Shown here one piece after another: positions 24,648 through 33,869 of a DNA stretch of 64,000 bases. The stretch comes from Cohnella pontilimi (GTDB lineage: Bacteria; Bacillota; Bacilli; Paenibacillales; Paenibacillaceae), in assembly GCF_005049045.1 (NCBI RefSeq), contig NZ_SUPK01000005.1:310001-374000 (forward strand), read 5' to 3'. The notes under the pieces are model-generated. The model made no database searches, was not told where the DNA came from, and saw only the letters and a program-made list of their open reading frames with translations. Within the stretch, counting starts at the first letter, position 1. Every line of letters starts with the position of its first letter. Both the position numbers and the translations under genes were made by a program.

Positions 24648-25703
24648 ATGAGCCATTCCACACTCCGCGCCGCGATTGTCGGTTCCACCGGCTACGGCGG
24701 GGTCGAACTTATTCGTTTGCTGCATGCTCATCCGAATGTCACCGTTACGTCCGTCATTTCCTCCTCCAGTGCGGGGGCACCAATTGCCGAAGGATTTCCG
24801 CACCTTACGGAGATTCGCACGGATACGCTGGACGGGGTGGATCCGGAGCTGATCCGATCGAAAGCCGACGTTGTGTTTCTCGCCACTCCCCACGGGGTCA
24901 GCATGAAGCTTGCTCCGGAATTTTTGGCCGCTGGGCTCAAGATCATCGATCTGTCCGGGGATTTTCGGTTAAAAGACGGTGAGGCGTATCGAAAATGGTA
25001 CAAACACGAGCCGGCGGAGGCTGCGCAAGTGGAGCAGGCGGTCTACGGACTGTGCGAGGTTTTCGGGAAAGAGGCGGCCGGCCGGCCGTTCATTTCGAAT
25101 CCCGGCTGTTACGCCACTGCAGCGATCCTGGGGCTTTTTCCGGCGGTGGAAGCGGGATGGATCGACTCGGACAGCCTCATCATCGACGCCAAATCCGGCG
25201 TGTCGGGCGCCGGACGGGGCTTAAGCCTCAGCGCTCATTTTTCCGAAATCAATGAAAATTTTAAAGCCTACAAGCTGAACAAACACCAGCACACGCCGGA
25301 GATCGAGCAGGCGCTTGCCCGCGCGGCGGGGCGGCCGGTCACCGTGACGTTCACGCCCCATCTTGTGCCGATGACGCGGGGCATTATGTGCACCATGTAT
25401 GCCGCACAGCCGGGGAAACGACGATCGGACGCCGAATTCGTGGAGCTGTATCGCAAGTTTTACGAGGGCCGCAGCTTCGTGCGTGTTCGACATGCGGGCC
25501 AGTGGCCGGCTACGAAAGAAGTATGGGGAAGCAATTATTGCGATATCGGATTCTCGAACGACGAGCGCACGGGCCGGGTGACGATTATTTCCGTGATCGA
25601 CAACCTTGTGAAAGGCGCGGCCGGGCAGGCGATCCAGAACTTGAACCTGTCCATGGGCTGGGAGGAGACGCTGGGCTTGCAGTTTACGCCGGCTTATCCG
25701 TGA
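24648..25703 (+). CDS. argC: N-acetyl-gamma-glutamyl-phosphate reductase ArgC
   Basis: Third step of arginine synthesis: reduces N-acetylglutamyl phosphate with NADPH. 351 residues. NADP-binding IVGSTGYGGVELIRLLHAHP is at the N-terminus, the active-site Cys is in FISNPGCYATAAILGL, and HxxHTPEIEQ and VTFTPHLVPMTRGI are family blocks. ATG 24648 with GGGAG eight bases upstream is preferred over 24633. It is first of the seven-gene operon argCJBDFGH. No clear ArgR box pair was found upstream, though the region is AT-rich. Confidence 0.96.
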   Translation: MSHSTLRAAIVGSTGYGGVELIRLLHAHPNVTVTSVISSSSAGAPIAEGFPHLTEIRTDTLDGVDPELIRSKADVVFLATPHGVSMKLAPEFLAAGLKIIDLSGDFRLKDGEAYRKWYKHEPAEAAQVEQAVYGLCEVFGKEAAGRPFISNPGCYATAAILGLFPAVEAGWIDSDSLIIDAKSGVSGAGRGLSLSAHFSEINENFKAYKLNKHQHTPEIEQALARAAGRPVTVTFTPHLVPMTRGIMCTMYAAQPGKRRSDAEFVELYRKFYEGRSFVRVRHAGQWPATKEVWGSNYCDIGFSNDERTGRVTIISVIDNLVKGAAGQAIQNLNLSMGWEETLGLQFTPAYP

Positions 25704-25739
25704 CGGCACAACTTACTTGGAGAGGAACGGAAAGACGAT

Positions 25740-26972
25740 ATGGGGGAAGCGAAGCTTTTTGAGGTCGTGGATGGCGCCGGCGTAACGCTGCCGACCGGTT
25801 TTCGGGCCGGGGGGCTGCATTGCGGTTTGAAAAAAACGGACCGGCACGATCTCGGCGTCATTTGGTGTGAGGTCGAGGCGGCTGCTGCCGCGGTGTACAC
25901 GACGAACTTGTTCCAGGCGGCACCTTTGCAAGTGACACGCGAGAGTCTGGCCCAAGGTGGACGGCTCCGCGCAATGCTCGTGAACAGCGGCAATGCCAAT
26001 GCCTGCACGGGGGAGCAGGGAGAAGCCGACGCGCGTGCGATGCGGGCGGGCTTGGCGGAGAAGCTGGGTGTGCCGGCTCACCAGGTGGCGGTCGCGTCGA
26101 CCGGTGTGATCGGCGAGCTGCTCAAGATGGACCGCGTGTTGGCGGGCATTGAGAAGCTGCCGGGACGGCTTCGGGGCGACGAGCAGGGGGACGACGATTT
26201 TTGCCAGGCGATTCTCACAACGGATCTGGTGAAAAAGTCGGCGTGCGTGCGCTTGGATGTGGATGGCCGAACGGTGACCATCGCGGGAGCGGCCAAAGGC
26301 TCGGGCATGATCCATCCGAACATGGCGACGATGCTTGGCTTTGTGACGACGGACGCCGTCATTTCGCCGGAGCTGCTTCAAGAGCTGCTGCGCGAAGTGA
26401 CGAACGTGACGTTCAACATGATTACCGTGGATGGAGACACCAGTACCAACGACATGCTGCTGGCAATGGCCAGCGGATTGGCGGAGCATCGGGAGCTGAC
26501 ACGCGAGCATCCGGATTATGCGGCGTTTGCCGAAGGCTTGCGATACGTATGCGCCGAGCTGGCGAAAGCCATCGCGCGCGACGGGGAAGGCGCGACGAAG
26601 CTGATCGAGACGACGGTGGTCGGGGCAATAAGCGACGATTCGGCTCAAGCGATCGCGAAGACGATCATCGGCTCGAGCCTGGTGAAGTCCGCGGTATTCG
26701 GCGCAGATGCGAACTGGGGGCGGATCATCGCCGCTGTCGGACGCGCCGGACAGCCGGTGAATGTCGGGACGGTCGATATCCGGCTGGGCGACATCACGGT
26801 GCTGGAGCAATCGCGGCCGGTTGCGTTTGATGAAGAGGCTGCACTGCTGTATTTGAAAGGCGATACGGTCGGCATTTATGCCGATCTACACATGGGCGAC
26901 GGAAAGGCAACGGCTTGGGGCTGCGATTTGACGTACGACTATGTGCGCATCAACGCCGCTTACCGGACGTAA
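25740..26972 (+). CDS. argJ: Bifunctional ornithine acetyltransferase / N-acetylglutamate synthase ArgJ
   Basis: 410 residues. ArgJ recycles the acetyl group from N-acetylornithine to glutamate. The self-cleavage site is in KGSGMIHPNMATMLGFVTTD, between Ala and the nucleophilic Thr. NSGNANACTGEQGEADARAM is another signature. With no argA or argE in the operon, the cyclic acetyl pathway is implied. The ATG start is 36 bases after argC; the ribosome site GGAGAGG is somewhat far, and GGAAAG may serve. Confidence 0.95.
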   Translation: MGEAKLFEVVDGAGVTLPTGFRAGGLHCGLKKTDRHDLGVIWCEVEAAAAAVYTTNLFQAAPLQVTRESLAQGGRLRAMLVNSGNANACTGEQGEADARAMRAGLAEKLGVPAHQVAVASTGVIGELLKMDRVLAGIEKLPGRLRGDEQGDDDFCQAILTTDLVKKSACVRLDVDGRTVTIAGAAKGSGMIHPNMATMLGFVTTDAVISPELLQELLREVTNVTFNMITVDGDTSTNDMLLAMASGLAEHRELTREHPDYAAFAEGLRYVCAELAKAIARDGEGATKLIETTVVGAISDDSAQAIAKTIIGSSLVKSAVFGADANWGRIIAAVGRAGQPVNVGTVDIRLGDITVLEQSRPVAFDEEAALLYLKGDTVGIYADLHMGDGKATAWGCDLTYDYVRINAAYRT

Positions 26973-26986
26973 GGAGAAATGCGATC

Positions 26987-27787
26987 GTGACGAACCGTTT
27001 CGTGATGAAATGCGGAGGCAGCACGCTGGCTGCGCTGCCCGACGCTTTTTTTGAGGATATTCGAGAGCTGCAAGAAAGCGGCGTTCACCCCGTTATCGTG
27101 CATGGCGGCGGACCTGCGATTAATGAAGCGCTCGGCAAGCTCGGCATCGAAAGCCGGTTTGTGAACGGGCTGCGCGTCACCGATGAGGCGACGCTGGAAG
27201 TCGTGGAGATGGTGCTCGCCGGGCGGATCAACAAGGATATCGTGCGTAAGCTTCAGAAAAACGGCGTTCAGGCTATCGGACTCTCTGGCACGGACGGCCG
27301 GTTGATCGAAGTTCGGCCGGTCGAGAACAGCGCGGAAGTCGGGCTGGTCGGCGACATCATCGGTGTAAATGCTGCGTTGGTAGAAGGCGTCGTTGCGCTC
27401 GGCTATTTACCGGTCATCGCGCCGATCGGGATCGACACGGCAGGGCAGCAATATAACATTAATGCCGATACGGCCGCGGGTGCGGTGGCTTCGGAGCTGG
27501 GCGTCGACACGATGATCGTGGTGACGGATGTTCCGGGCATTATGCGGACGGTGGATGGCGAGAAGATCGTTTTACCTGAAGTGACATTTGATGAAATCGA
27601 AGAAATGATCGCGAGCGGTGAGATTTACGGAGGCATGATTCCGAAAGTCCGGGCCGCGATGAACTGCCTGCACGGTAACGTGCGGGAGGTGCTGATCGTC
27701 GACGGATCGGCGGAGCGGGTACTCAGCCGGGCGGTGCGGGAAGGCGGCATCGGCACCCGGATTGTACGAGGGGAGAGAGCGGAATGA
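26987..27787 (+). CDS. argB: Acetylglutamate kinase ArgB
   Basis: 266 residues, normal length. N-terminal FVMKCGGSTLAALPDAFFED (phosphate loop), VIVHGGGPAINEALGKLGIE, and C-terminal YGGMIPKVRAAMNCLHGNV (the conserved Lys). Phosphorylates N-acetylglutamate and is often the arginine feedback point, but sequence alone does not settle sensitivity. GTG 26987 with AAGGAG ten bases upstream is the start; the longer frame lies inside argJ. It overlaps argD by 4 bases (ATGA). Confidence 0.95.
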   Translation: MTNRFVMKCGGSTLAALPDAFFEDIRELQESGVHPVIVHGGGPAINEALGKLGIESRFVNGLRVTDEATLEVVEMVLAGRINKDIVRKLQKNGVQAIGLSGTDGRLIEVRPVENSAEVGLVGDIIGVNAALVEGVVALGYLPVIAPIGIDTAGQQYNINADTAAGAVASELGVDTMIVVTDVPGIMRTVDGEKIVLPEVTFDEIEEMIASGEIYGGMIPKVRAAMNCLHGNVREVLIVDGSAERVLSRAVREGGIGTRIVRGERAE

Positions 27788-28968
27788 GCGAAAGCGCAAT
27801 GTTTCCCACTTATGCGCGTTATCCGATCACCTTGGTGAAGGGCAAAGGAAGCCGCCTGTGGGATGACCAAGGCAAGCAGTATCTCGATTTTATGAGCGGG
27901 CTCGCCGTGACGAATCTCGGCCATGTGCCGGAGACCGTCAAGCAGGCGATCGTGAAACAGCTTGATGAGCTGTGGCACATGTCGAACCTGTTCTCCAACC
28001 CGAATCAAGAGAAAGCCGCTAAGCTTCTGACGGATAACAGCTGTGCGGATGCGGTGTTTTTCTGCAACAGCGGGGCGGAAGCCAACGAGGCGGCGATCAA
28101 GCTGGCGCGCCGTTATCATCAGAAGGTGCGCGGGGAGAACCGCTTCGAAATCATCACGTTCACGCAATCGTTCCACGGACGGACGCTGGCGACGTTGACG
28201 GCAACCGGGCAAGATAAGGTGAAAGAAGGCTTTTTGCCGCTGCCGGAAGGGTTCGTCCATGTTCCGCTTCATGATCTGGACGCTTTGCGTGCGGCCGTGA
28301 CAGAACGGACGGCGGCCGTCATGCTCGAGCTCGTGCAGGCGGAAGGCGGCGTTATCCCGGTGGATCCGGCGTTTTTAAAGGAAGTTCGCGCATTCTGCGA
28401 CCAGAACGGTTTGCTGCTCATCATCGATGAAATTCAAACGGGCATGGGCCGCACGGGCAAGCTGTTCTCTTTTCAGCACTATGATGTGGAGCCGGACATT
28501 TTCACATTGGCAAAAGGTCTCGGCAGCGGGTTCCCGGTTGGGGCGATGCTGGCGAAGCAGCCGTTCGTTGCAGCTTTCTCCGCCGGCTCGCACGGCTCGA
28601 CCTTCGGCGGTACGCCGATCGCCATGGCGGCGGTTGCCGCAACGGTGGAAACGATCGTAAACGACAACGTCCCAGCCAAGGCGGCCGAGGCGTCGGAATA
28701 CTTATTTGCTGAATTGCGCCGGAGTCTCACCGACATTCCGGGGGTGCTCGACATCCGCGGCAAAGGGCTGCTGGTCGGTATTCTCTGTGACGCGCCGACA
28801 GCGGATGCGATCGCGGAATTGCACAAGCGCGGCTTGCTCGTCGTATCCGCGGGTCCGGACGTGATCCGGCTGCTGCCGAACTTGCTCGTGACCCGCGAAG
28901 AGATCGACGAAGCTGTCGCTTTAATCGCCGCCGTTCTGACCGAACGCGCAGCCGCAAAACAAATCTAA
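27784..28968 (+). CDS. argD: Acetylornithine aminotransferase ArgD
   Basis: 394-residue class III PLP aminotransferase. Motifs: FCNSGAEANEAAIKLARRYH, FHGRTLATLTATGQDKVKEG, LLIIDEIQTGMGRTGKLFSF and the PLP lysine in TLAKGLGSGFPVGAM. Converts N-acetylglutamate semialdehyde to N-acetylornithine, and family members may also act in lysine synthesis. It is translationally coupled to argB and followed 16 bases later by argF. Confidence 0.95.
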   Translation: MSESAMFPTYARYPITLVKGKGSRLWDDQGKQYLDFMSGLAVTNLGHVPETVKQAIVKQLDELWHMSNLFSNPNQEKAAKLLTDNSCADAVFFCNSGAEANEAAIKLARRYHQKVRGENRFEIITFTQSFHGRTLATLTATGQDKVKEGFLPLPEGFVHVPLHDLDALRAAVTERTAAVMLELVQAEGGVIPVDPAFLKEVRAFCDQNGLLLIIDEIQTGMGRTGKLFSFQHYDVEPDIFTLAKGLGSGFPVGAMLAKQPFVAAFSAGSHGSTFGGTPIAMAAVAATVETIVNDNVPAKAAEASEYLFAELRRSLTDIPGVLDIRGKGLLVGILCDAPTADAIAELHKRGLLVVSAGPDVIRLLPNLLVTREEIDEAVALIAAVLTERAAAKQI

Positions 28969-28984
28969 GAATGGAGGGAACGCC

Positions 28985-29944
28985 GTGAATGCAACCGTCA
29001 ACCGTGAGGAAATGGCGTCCCGGCTCAAAGGCAGAGATTTTCTCGGGCTCATGGATTATACGCCGGAAGAAATCCGCTATCTGCTCGATTTGGCCATTGA
29101 ACTGAAACGCAAACAGAAAGCCGGAGAGGTGTATCAACCGCTGAAAGGCAAATCTCTCGGCATGATTTTCGAAAAATCGTCCACGCGCACGCGTATTTCT
29201 TTTGAAGTCGGGATGTACCAGTTGGGCGGTCAAGCGCTGTTCCTGAGCCGCAACGATATTCAGATGGGCCGCGGAGAGACGATCCGGGATACGGCGATGA
29301 CGATGTCCCGTTATTTGGACGGCCTCATCATCCGCACGTTCGGTCACCGCAATGTGGTCGAATTGGCGCGCGGGGCCACGATTCCCGTCATTAACGCGCT
29401 GTCCGACCAATCCCATCCGTGCCAGGCGCTGGCCGACTACCAGACGGTGCTCGAGATGAAGGGGCGTTTGGAAGGGCTGAAAATCGTATATATCGGCGAC
29501 GGCAATAACATGGCCCATTCGCTCATGATGGGGGCAAGCAAGCTCGGAATGCATTTTGCCAGCGCTTCTCCCGAGGGCTATGAGCCGGATGCGGGCATCG
29601 TGCAGTCGGCGAAGGACGTGGCTTCCGAGACGGGAGCCCGCATCGAAGTGCTGCACGATCCGCGTGAGGCCGTCGAGAATGCAGACATTATCTACACCGA
29701 CGTGTGGGCCAGCATGGGCTTTGAAGAGGAGCAAAAAGAACGCGAGCGCGCGTTCCGCAACTACCAGGTGAACGAGGCGCTGGTGCAAAAGGCGAAGGCC
29801 GACTTTTTGTTCATGCACTGTCTGCCGGCGCACCGCGGCGAGGAAGTGACGGAAGTGGTCATTGACGGGCCGAACTCCGTTATTTTCGATGAAGCCGAGA
29901 ACCGTCTCCACGCACAGAAAGCGATCATGGCCGCCATCATGTAA
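28985..29944 (+). CDS. argF: Ornithine carbamoyltransferase ArgF
   Basis: 319 residues. Carbamoyl-phosphate loop FEKSSTRTRISFEVGMYQLG, SDQSHPCQALADYQTVLEMK, and the ornithine-binding FMHCLPAHRGEEVTEV. Makes citrulline. GTG start with GGAGGG five bases upstream. It is part of argCJBDFGH. No carAB carbamoyl-phosphate synthase genes lie in the window, so that substrate must come from elsewhere. Confidence 0.96.
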   Translation: MNATVNREEMASRLKGRDFLGLMDYTPEEIRYLLDLAIELKRKQKAGEVYQPLKGKSLGMIFEKSSTRTRISFEVGMYQLGGQALFLSRNDIQMGRGETIRDTAMTMSRYLDGLIIRTFGHRNVVELARGATIPVINALSDQSHPCQALADYQTVLEMKGRLEGLKIVYIGDGNNMAHSLMMGASKLGMHFASASPEGYEPDAGIVQSAKDVASETGARIEVLHDPREAVENADIIYTDVWASMGFEEEQKERERAFRNYQVNEALVQKAKADFLFMHCLPAHRGEEVTEVVIDGPNSVIFDEAENRLHAQKAIMAAIM

Positions 29945-29992
29945 GCCGGGCAGCCGAACCATTTTAGGATAGAGAAAGCAGGGGATACCGTC

Positions 29993-31240
29993 ATGGCGAA
30001 AGAGAAAATCGTACTCGCATACTCCGGCGGCCTTGATACGTCCGTCATCCTCACCTGGCTGAAAGAGACGTACGACGCCGAAATCATCACCTTCACCGCG
30101 GACATCGGGCAAAAGGAAGAGCTCGACGGGCTCGAGGAAAAAGCGAAAAAGACCGGCGCATCCAAAGTATACATCGACGATTTGCGGGCCGAGTTCGCGA
30201 AGGATTTCATTTATCCGATGTTCCAGGCAGGCGCGTTGTATGAAGGGCAATATTTGTTGGGCACGAGCATTGCACGTCCTTTGATTGCCAAGCGCATGGT
30301 GGAAATTGCGCGCGCGGAAGGGGCGACGGCCATCGCTCATGGCGCGACGGGCAAGGGCAACGACCAGGTGCGGTTTGAACTGACCGCGGCTGCGCTGGCT
30401 CCGGACATCAAGGTCATCGCTCCTTGGCGGGATACGGCGTTCCGGGAAGCATTCCCGGGCCGCGCCGAAATGATCGCGTACGCGGAGAAACACGGCATCC
30501 CGGTACAGGCTTCGGCCTCGAAGCCGTATTCGATGGACCGCAACCTGCTGCACATCAGCTTTGAGAGCGGAATGCTCGAGGATCCATGGTTCGACTCCAG
30601 CGCGGACGAAGTGCAGGATATGTATGTGCTGTCGGTGTCGCCGGAGAAAGCGCCGGATCAGGCCGAGTATGTGGAGTTGGATTTTGAGGCGGGGAACTGC
30701 GTCGCGGTGAATGGTGAGCGTCTCAGCCCGCTGGCCGTCATGGAGAAGCTGAACGAGCTCGGCGGGAAACACGGCATCGGACGCGTCGATATGGTGGAGA
30801 ACCGTTTCGTCGGCATGAAGAGCCGCGGCGTGTACGAAACCCCGGGCGGTACGATTTTGTTCACGGCTCACCGCAAAATGGAATCGCTGACGATGGACCG
30901 AGATGTGATGCATTTGCGCGATTCTCTCATTTCGAAATACAGCTCGCTTGTATACAACGGCTTCTGGTTCGCACCGGAGCGGCTGGCCATTCAGGCGCTG
31001 GTTGCGGAAAGCCAGAAAAACGTGACCGGCACCGTGCGGCTGAAGCTGTATAAGGGCAACATCATGGCGGCAGGACTGAAAAGTCCGGTCAGCTTGTATA
31101 ATCCGCATATCGCGACGATGGAAGCGGACCCGACGCAGGCTTACGATCAAGGCGACGCTACCGGCTTTATCCGTTTGAATGCTTTGCGGCTGAAAGTATC
31201 TTCCGGGGTGAACGGGGCAGAAGGGATCGGAAAGTCATGA
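29993..31240 (+). CDS. argG: Argininosuccinate synthase ArgG
   Basis: 415 residues. The N-terminal PP-loop [20 protein letters not shown] binds ATP, followed by [20 protein letters not shown] and [20 protein letters not shown]. Joins citrulline and aspartate. It lies 48 bases after argF; the ATG follows a modest GCAGGGG ribosome site. The last bases overlap argH by 4 (ATGA). Confidence 0.97.
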   Translation: MAKEKIVLAYSGGLDTSVILTWLKETYDAEIITFTADIGQKEELDGLEEKAKKTGASKVYIDDLRAEFAKDFIYPMFQAGALYEGQYLLGTSIARPLIAKRMVEIARAEGATAIAHGATGKGNDQVRFELTAAALAPDIKVIAPWRDTAFREAFPGRAEMIAYAEKHGIPVQASASKPYSMDRNLLHISFESGMLEDPWFDSSADEVQDMYVLSVSPEKAPDQAEYVELDFEAGNCVAVNGERLSPLAVMEKLNELGGKHGIGRVDMVENRFVGMKSRGVYETPGGTILFTAHRKMESLTMDRDVMHLRDSLISKYSSLVYNGFWFAPERLAIQALVAESQKNVTGTVRLKLYKGNIMAAGLKSPVSLYNPHIATMEADPTQAYDQGDATGFIRLNALRLKVSSGVNGAEGIGKS

Positions 31241-32652
31241 GCAAGCTGTGGGGAGGCCGTTTCACGAAGCAAACCGACAAGCTGGTGGAAGAGTATACGG
31301 CTTCTATCCCCTTCGATCAGGAGTTGGCCGAGGAGGACATTCAAGGCAGCCTGGCGCACGTGACGATGCTGGGGCACTGCGGTATTCTGCCGGCGGAGGA
31401 TGTCGCGTTGATCAAGGAAGGGCTGGAGAAGGTACGAGGCCGGATTCAGCACGGGGATCATGTTTTTGCGGTGGCGGATGAAGATATCCATATGAGCATC
31501 GAAAAGGCGCTGATCGAGGAGATCGGGCCTGTCGGCGGCAAGCTGCATACCGGGCGGAGCCGCAACGATCAAGTAGCCACGGATATGCATTTGTATTTGC
31601 GCAAACGTGTCGTCGAGTTCGTAGACCTGCTGCAGAAGCTGCAAACCGCGCTCCTTGAACAGGCGAAGGCGAACTTGGATACGATCGTGCCGGGATACAC
31701 GCATTTGCAGCGGGCCCAGCCGATTTTGTTCGCGCATCATCTCATGGCGTACGTCTCGATGTTCGGCCGCGATATTGAGCGCCTGCAGGACAGCTACAAG
31801 CGGGTGGATACTTTGCCGCTCGGAGCGGGTGCGCTGGCGGGCACGACGTTCGCGATTGACCGGTTGTTCACGGCGCAGCAGCTCGGTTTTGGGCGGGTGT
31901 ACGAGAACAGCTTGGATGCGGTCAGCGACCGGGACTTTATCGTAGAGTTTTTGGCTGATGCATCTTTGATTATGATGCATTTGTCGCGGCTGAGCGAAGA
32001 ACTGATCCTGTGGTCCAGCACGGAATTCCAGTTTGTCGAACTGGACGACGCGTTTTGCACGGGATCGAGTATCATGCCGCAGAAGAAAAACCCGGACGTG
32101 CCGGAGCTTGTCCGCGGCAAAACCGGGCGGGTGTACGGCAATTTGATCGGTCTGCTGACCGTGCTGAAATCTTTGCCGCTTGCCTACAACAAAGACATGC
32201 AGGAAGACAAGGAAGGCATGTTCGATACCGTGAAGACGCTGCAAGGAGCGCTTCAGTTGTTCGCTCCGATGATTGCGACGATGAAGGTCCGTGCGGATCG
32301 CATGCGGCGGGCCGTCGATCAAGACTTCTCGAACGCCACGGACATCGCCGACTTCCTCGCGGCGAAAGGACTGCCGTTCCGGCAGGCGCACGAGGTCATC
32401 GGCAAAACGGTGCTGTACTGCATCCAGCAGGGTAAATTCCTGCTCGACTTGACGCTGGAGGAGTTCAAGCAGTTCTCTCCTTTGTTCGACGAGTCGATCT
32501 ACGAGGTGCTGCAGCCGGAGAGCGTCGTGAACGCCCGCAACGTCTATGGCGGCACAGCCACTGCGCAAGTGTCGGCCGCCATCGCGCGCGCCGAAGCCGA
32601 GCTGGCGAGCACCGCCGACTGGGTGGCGGAGTACGCGGAGAAGTGCCGGTAG
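31237..32652 (+). CDS. argH: Argininosuccinate lyase ArgH
   Basis: 471 residues of the fumarase/aspartase superfamily. N-terminal [40 protein letters not shown], and the catalytic signature [16 protein letters not shown]. Releases arginine and fumarate, the last step. It is the end of the operon, with a terminator-like hairpin about 70 bases later. Length and motifs are normal. Confidence 0.97.
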   Translation: MSKLWGGRFTKQTDKLVEEYTASIPFDQELAEEDIQGSLAHVTMLGHCGILPAEDVALIKEGLEKVRGRIQHGDHVFAVADEDIHMSIEKALIEEIGPVGGKLHTGRSRNDQVATDMHLYLRKRVVEFVDLLQKLQTALLEQAKANLDTIVPGYTHLQRAQPILFAHHLMAYVSMFGRDIERLQDSYKRVDTLPLGAGALAGTTFAIDRLFTAQQLGFGRVYENSLDAVSDRDFIVEFLADASLIMMHLSRLSEELILWSSTEFQFVELDDAFCTGSSIMPQKKNPDVPELVRGKTGRVYGNLIGLLTVLKSLPLAYNKDMQEDKEGMFDTVKTLQGALQLFAPMIATMKVRADRMRRAVDQDFSNATDIADFLAAKGLPFRQAHEVIGKTVLYCIQQGKFLLDLTLEEFKQFSPLFDESIYEVLQPESVVNARNVYGGTATAQVSAAIARAEAELASTADWVAEYAEKCR

Positions 32653-32723
32653 GTGGTGGAACGCCAAATTTTCAACGCACCTCCCGCTGCGTGTGTGTTA
32701 TACTCCTTACAAACGTGACGAAG

Positions 32724-32766
32724 AACGTCCCGATCCATCTTGCCGATGGATTCGGGGCGTTTTTGC
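32724..32766 (+). terminator. Terminator after argH
   Basis: Long stem AACGTCCCGATCCATC with GATGGATTCGGGGCGTT (one wobble, one bulge), loop TTGCC, followed by TTTTGCG. A GTTATACT -10-like sequence lies just before it at about 32695-32703, so it could also attenuate a promoter for the next gene. Confidence 0.8.
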
Positions 32767-32792
32767 GTTCTTAAGCTACAAGGAGGAGTTAG

Positions 32793-33464
32793 ATGATGGC
32801 TTTTGAAAAAGCACATACGGAATGGATAGGCAGCCACCTGGGCCGTAGAAAAGGAGAGCGGCGGGGCAGATTGAAGCGAGGACACGCTCATGCGGAAAAG
32901 CTGTTCTCAGAAAAAGTATGGTACGTACTCAAAGGTAACTTCGACGATCTTCATCCCGAATACGAGGTGCTGGACTGGCGCGGCAGGCCTTATTTTGCCG
33001 ACTTCGCTTATCTGCTTGGCCATTACCTCCGCCTGATCATCGAGATCAAAGGCTATAACTCCCATGTCCGGGACAAAGATCGAAAAGGCCATTGTGACGA
33101 GTGCATCCGGGAGACATTTTTGCAAGGTGTCGGCTACCGCGTCGTCTCCTTCTCCTACGACGACGTCAACGAGCGGCCGGAACTTTGCATCACCCTGCTT
33201 CGTTTCTTACTCAGCCAATTCGAACCGCAAAACAAACCGACCGAACGACAGGTTTTGGGCGAACAGGAGATTATTCGTTTGGCTATCACGCTGGTACGAG
33301 AAGTGAGACCGATTGATGTTGAGAGACATCTGCGCGTAAATAACCGCACAGCCACCAGAATGCTTCAAAATTTGTGTGTAAAGGGCCGGATGCGTCCAAT
33401 TGTGCGGGAGAACGGGGTTCGGGTGCTCCAGTATGAACTGGTAAAAGGAAGGCTGTTGGATTGA
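32793..33464 (+). CDS. DUF559/Vsr-like nuclease domain with C-terminal winged helix
   Basis: 223-residue protein not tied to a known pathway. Residues about 40-130 look like a PD-(D/E)XK nuclease fold: WRGRPYFADFAYLLGHYLRL gives the Asp, LIIEIKGYNSHVRDKD gives the E-x-K, and GVGYRVVSFSYDDV is the strand typical of DUF559/Vsr proteins. The last 70 residues (IIRLAITLVREVRPIDVERH, then TATRMLQNLCVKGRMRPIV) look like a winged helix. ATG start with AGGAGG upstream; the first 30 residues are basic. A role in DNA repair or end processing is only inference. The stop is three bases from a repeat element. Confidence 0.6.
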   Translation: MMAFEKAHTEWIGSHLGRRKGERRGRLKRGHAHAEKLFSEKVWYVLKGNFDDLHPEYEVLDWRGRPYFADFAYLLGHYLRLIIEIKGYNSHVRDKDRKGHCDECIRETFLQGVGYRVVSFSYDDVNERPELCITLLRFLLSQFEPQNKPTERQVLGEQEIIRLAITLVREVRPIDVERHLRVNNRTATRMLQNLCVKGRMRPIVRENGVRVLQYELVKGRLLD

Positions 33465-33467
33465 TAT

Positions 33468-33645
33468 CCGCTAAAGTACAGTTAAAAAGTGGTTTTTTGG
33501 GCTGTTTTGTTCGAATAAAGACTCGAATACAGTTATTTTTTAACAAAACAAGAGGTTGCTCGAAAAAGACAAAAAAATAACTGTATTTTAGACGTTCTAG
33601 AGCCCCAGCGATGGAAAATGGTCATTTATAACTGTACTTTGGCGG
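33468..33645 (+). repeat. 178-bp symmetrical repeat element with terminal and internal inverted repeats
   Basis: Outer 17-bp arms (33468-33484 and 33629-33645) are inverted copies with one mismatch. Inner 16-bp arms (33526-33541 and 33572-33587) are perfect inverted copies. The four arms share the core TACAGTTA, with core centres 51, 50 and 51 bp apart and mirror-symmetric about 33556.5. There is no open reading frame. It lies in a convergent gap directly after a stop codon. It could be a MITE-like element or a phased protein-binding cluster. Confidence 0.8.
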
Positions 33646-33664
33646 TTAGTTTCTGCATGGACAG

Positions 33665-33693
33665 TTGACGGTTGGGTGGAATCGGGCTATAGG
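33665..33693 (+). promoter_or_regulatory. Possible SigA promoter in the convergent gap
   Basis: TTGACG (33665-33670), a 17-base spacer and TATAGG (33688-33693). It would drive the small membrane-peptide frame at 33712 and end at the terminator at 33820. Confidence 0.4.
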
Positions 33694-33711
33694 GGGTAAA
33701 CGGCGGGTATA

Positions 33712-33816
33712 GTGTTGAAAAGTAACATCGTATTGGCGCTTAGCTGCTACCTGGCGATCGGGTGGGCGGCGAGTGGCGGAATAGCGGGAATTGTGTTTCA
33801 AAGCATATTCAATTAA
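33712..33816 (+). CDS. Possible 34-residue small membrane peptide
   Basis: A short frame from GTG 33712 (or TTG 33715) encodes a peptide with a basic start and one hydrophobic segment (IVLALSCYLAIGWAASGG), ending FQSIFN. It lies between a plausible promoter and a strong terminator, as a complete mini-gene would. The ribosome site (GGCGGG) is weak and there is no homology I recognise. Single-segment peptides like this can be type I toxins or regulators, but that is inference; it may also be chance. Confidence 0.3.
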   Translation: MLKSNIVLALSCYLAIGWAASGGIAGIVFQSIFN

Positions 33817-33819
33817 GCG

Positions 33820-33850
33820 AAAGCCCGGTCCCACAAGGGGACCGGGCTTT
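33820..33850 (-). terminator. Bidirectional terminator between the gap and the VanW gene
   Basis: Perfect 13-bp stem AAAGCCCGGTCCC / GGGACCGGGCTTT with a five-base loop. It has short T runs on both strands, so it ends the minus-strand VanW gene and any + strand transcript. Confidence 0.8.
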
Positions 33851-33869
33851 TGACGTAGTACACAAACCA

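Noticed and set aside
28727..31150. 807-codon minus-strand frame across argD, argF and argG
   Set aside because: Shadow of three well-supported genes; its His/Arg-rich composition reflects reverse-complement codons.
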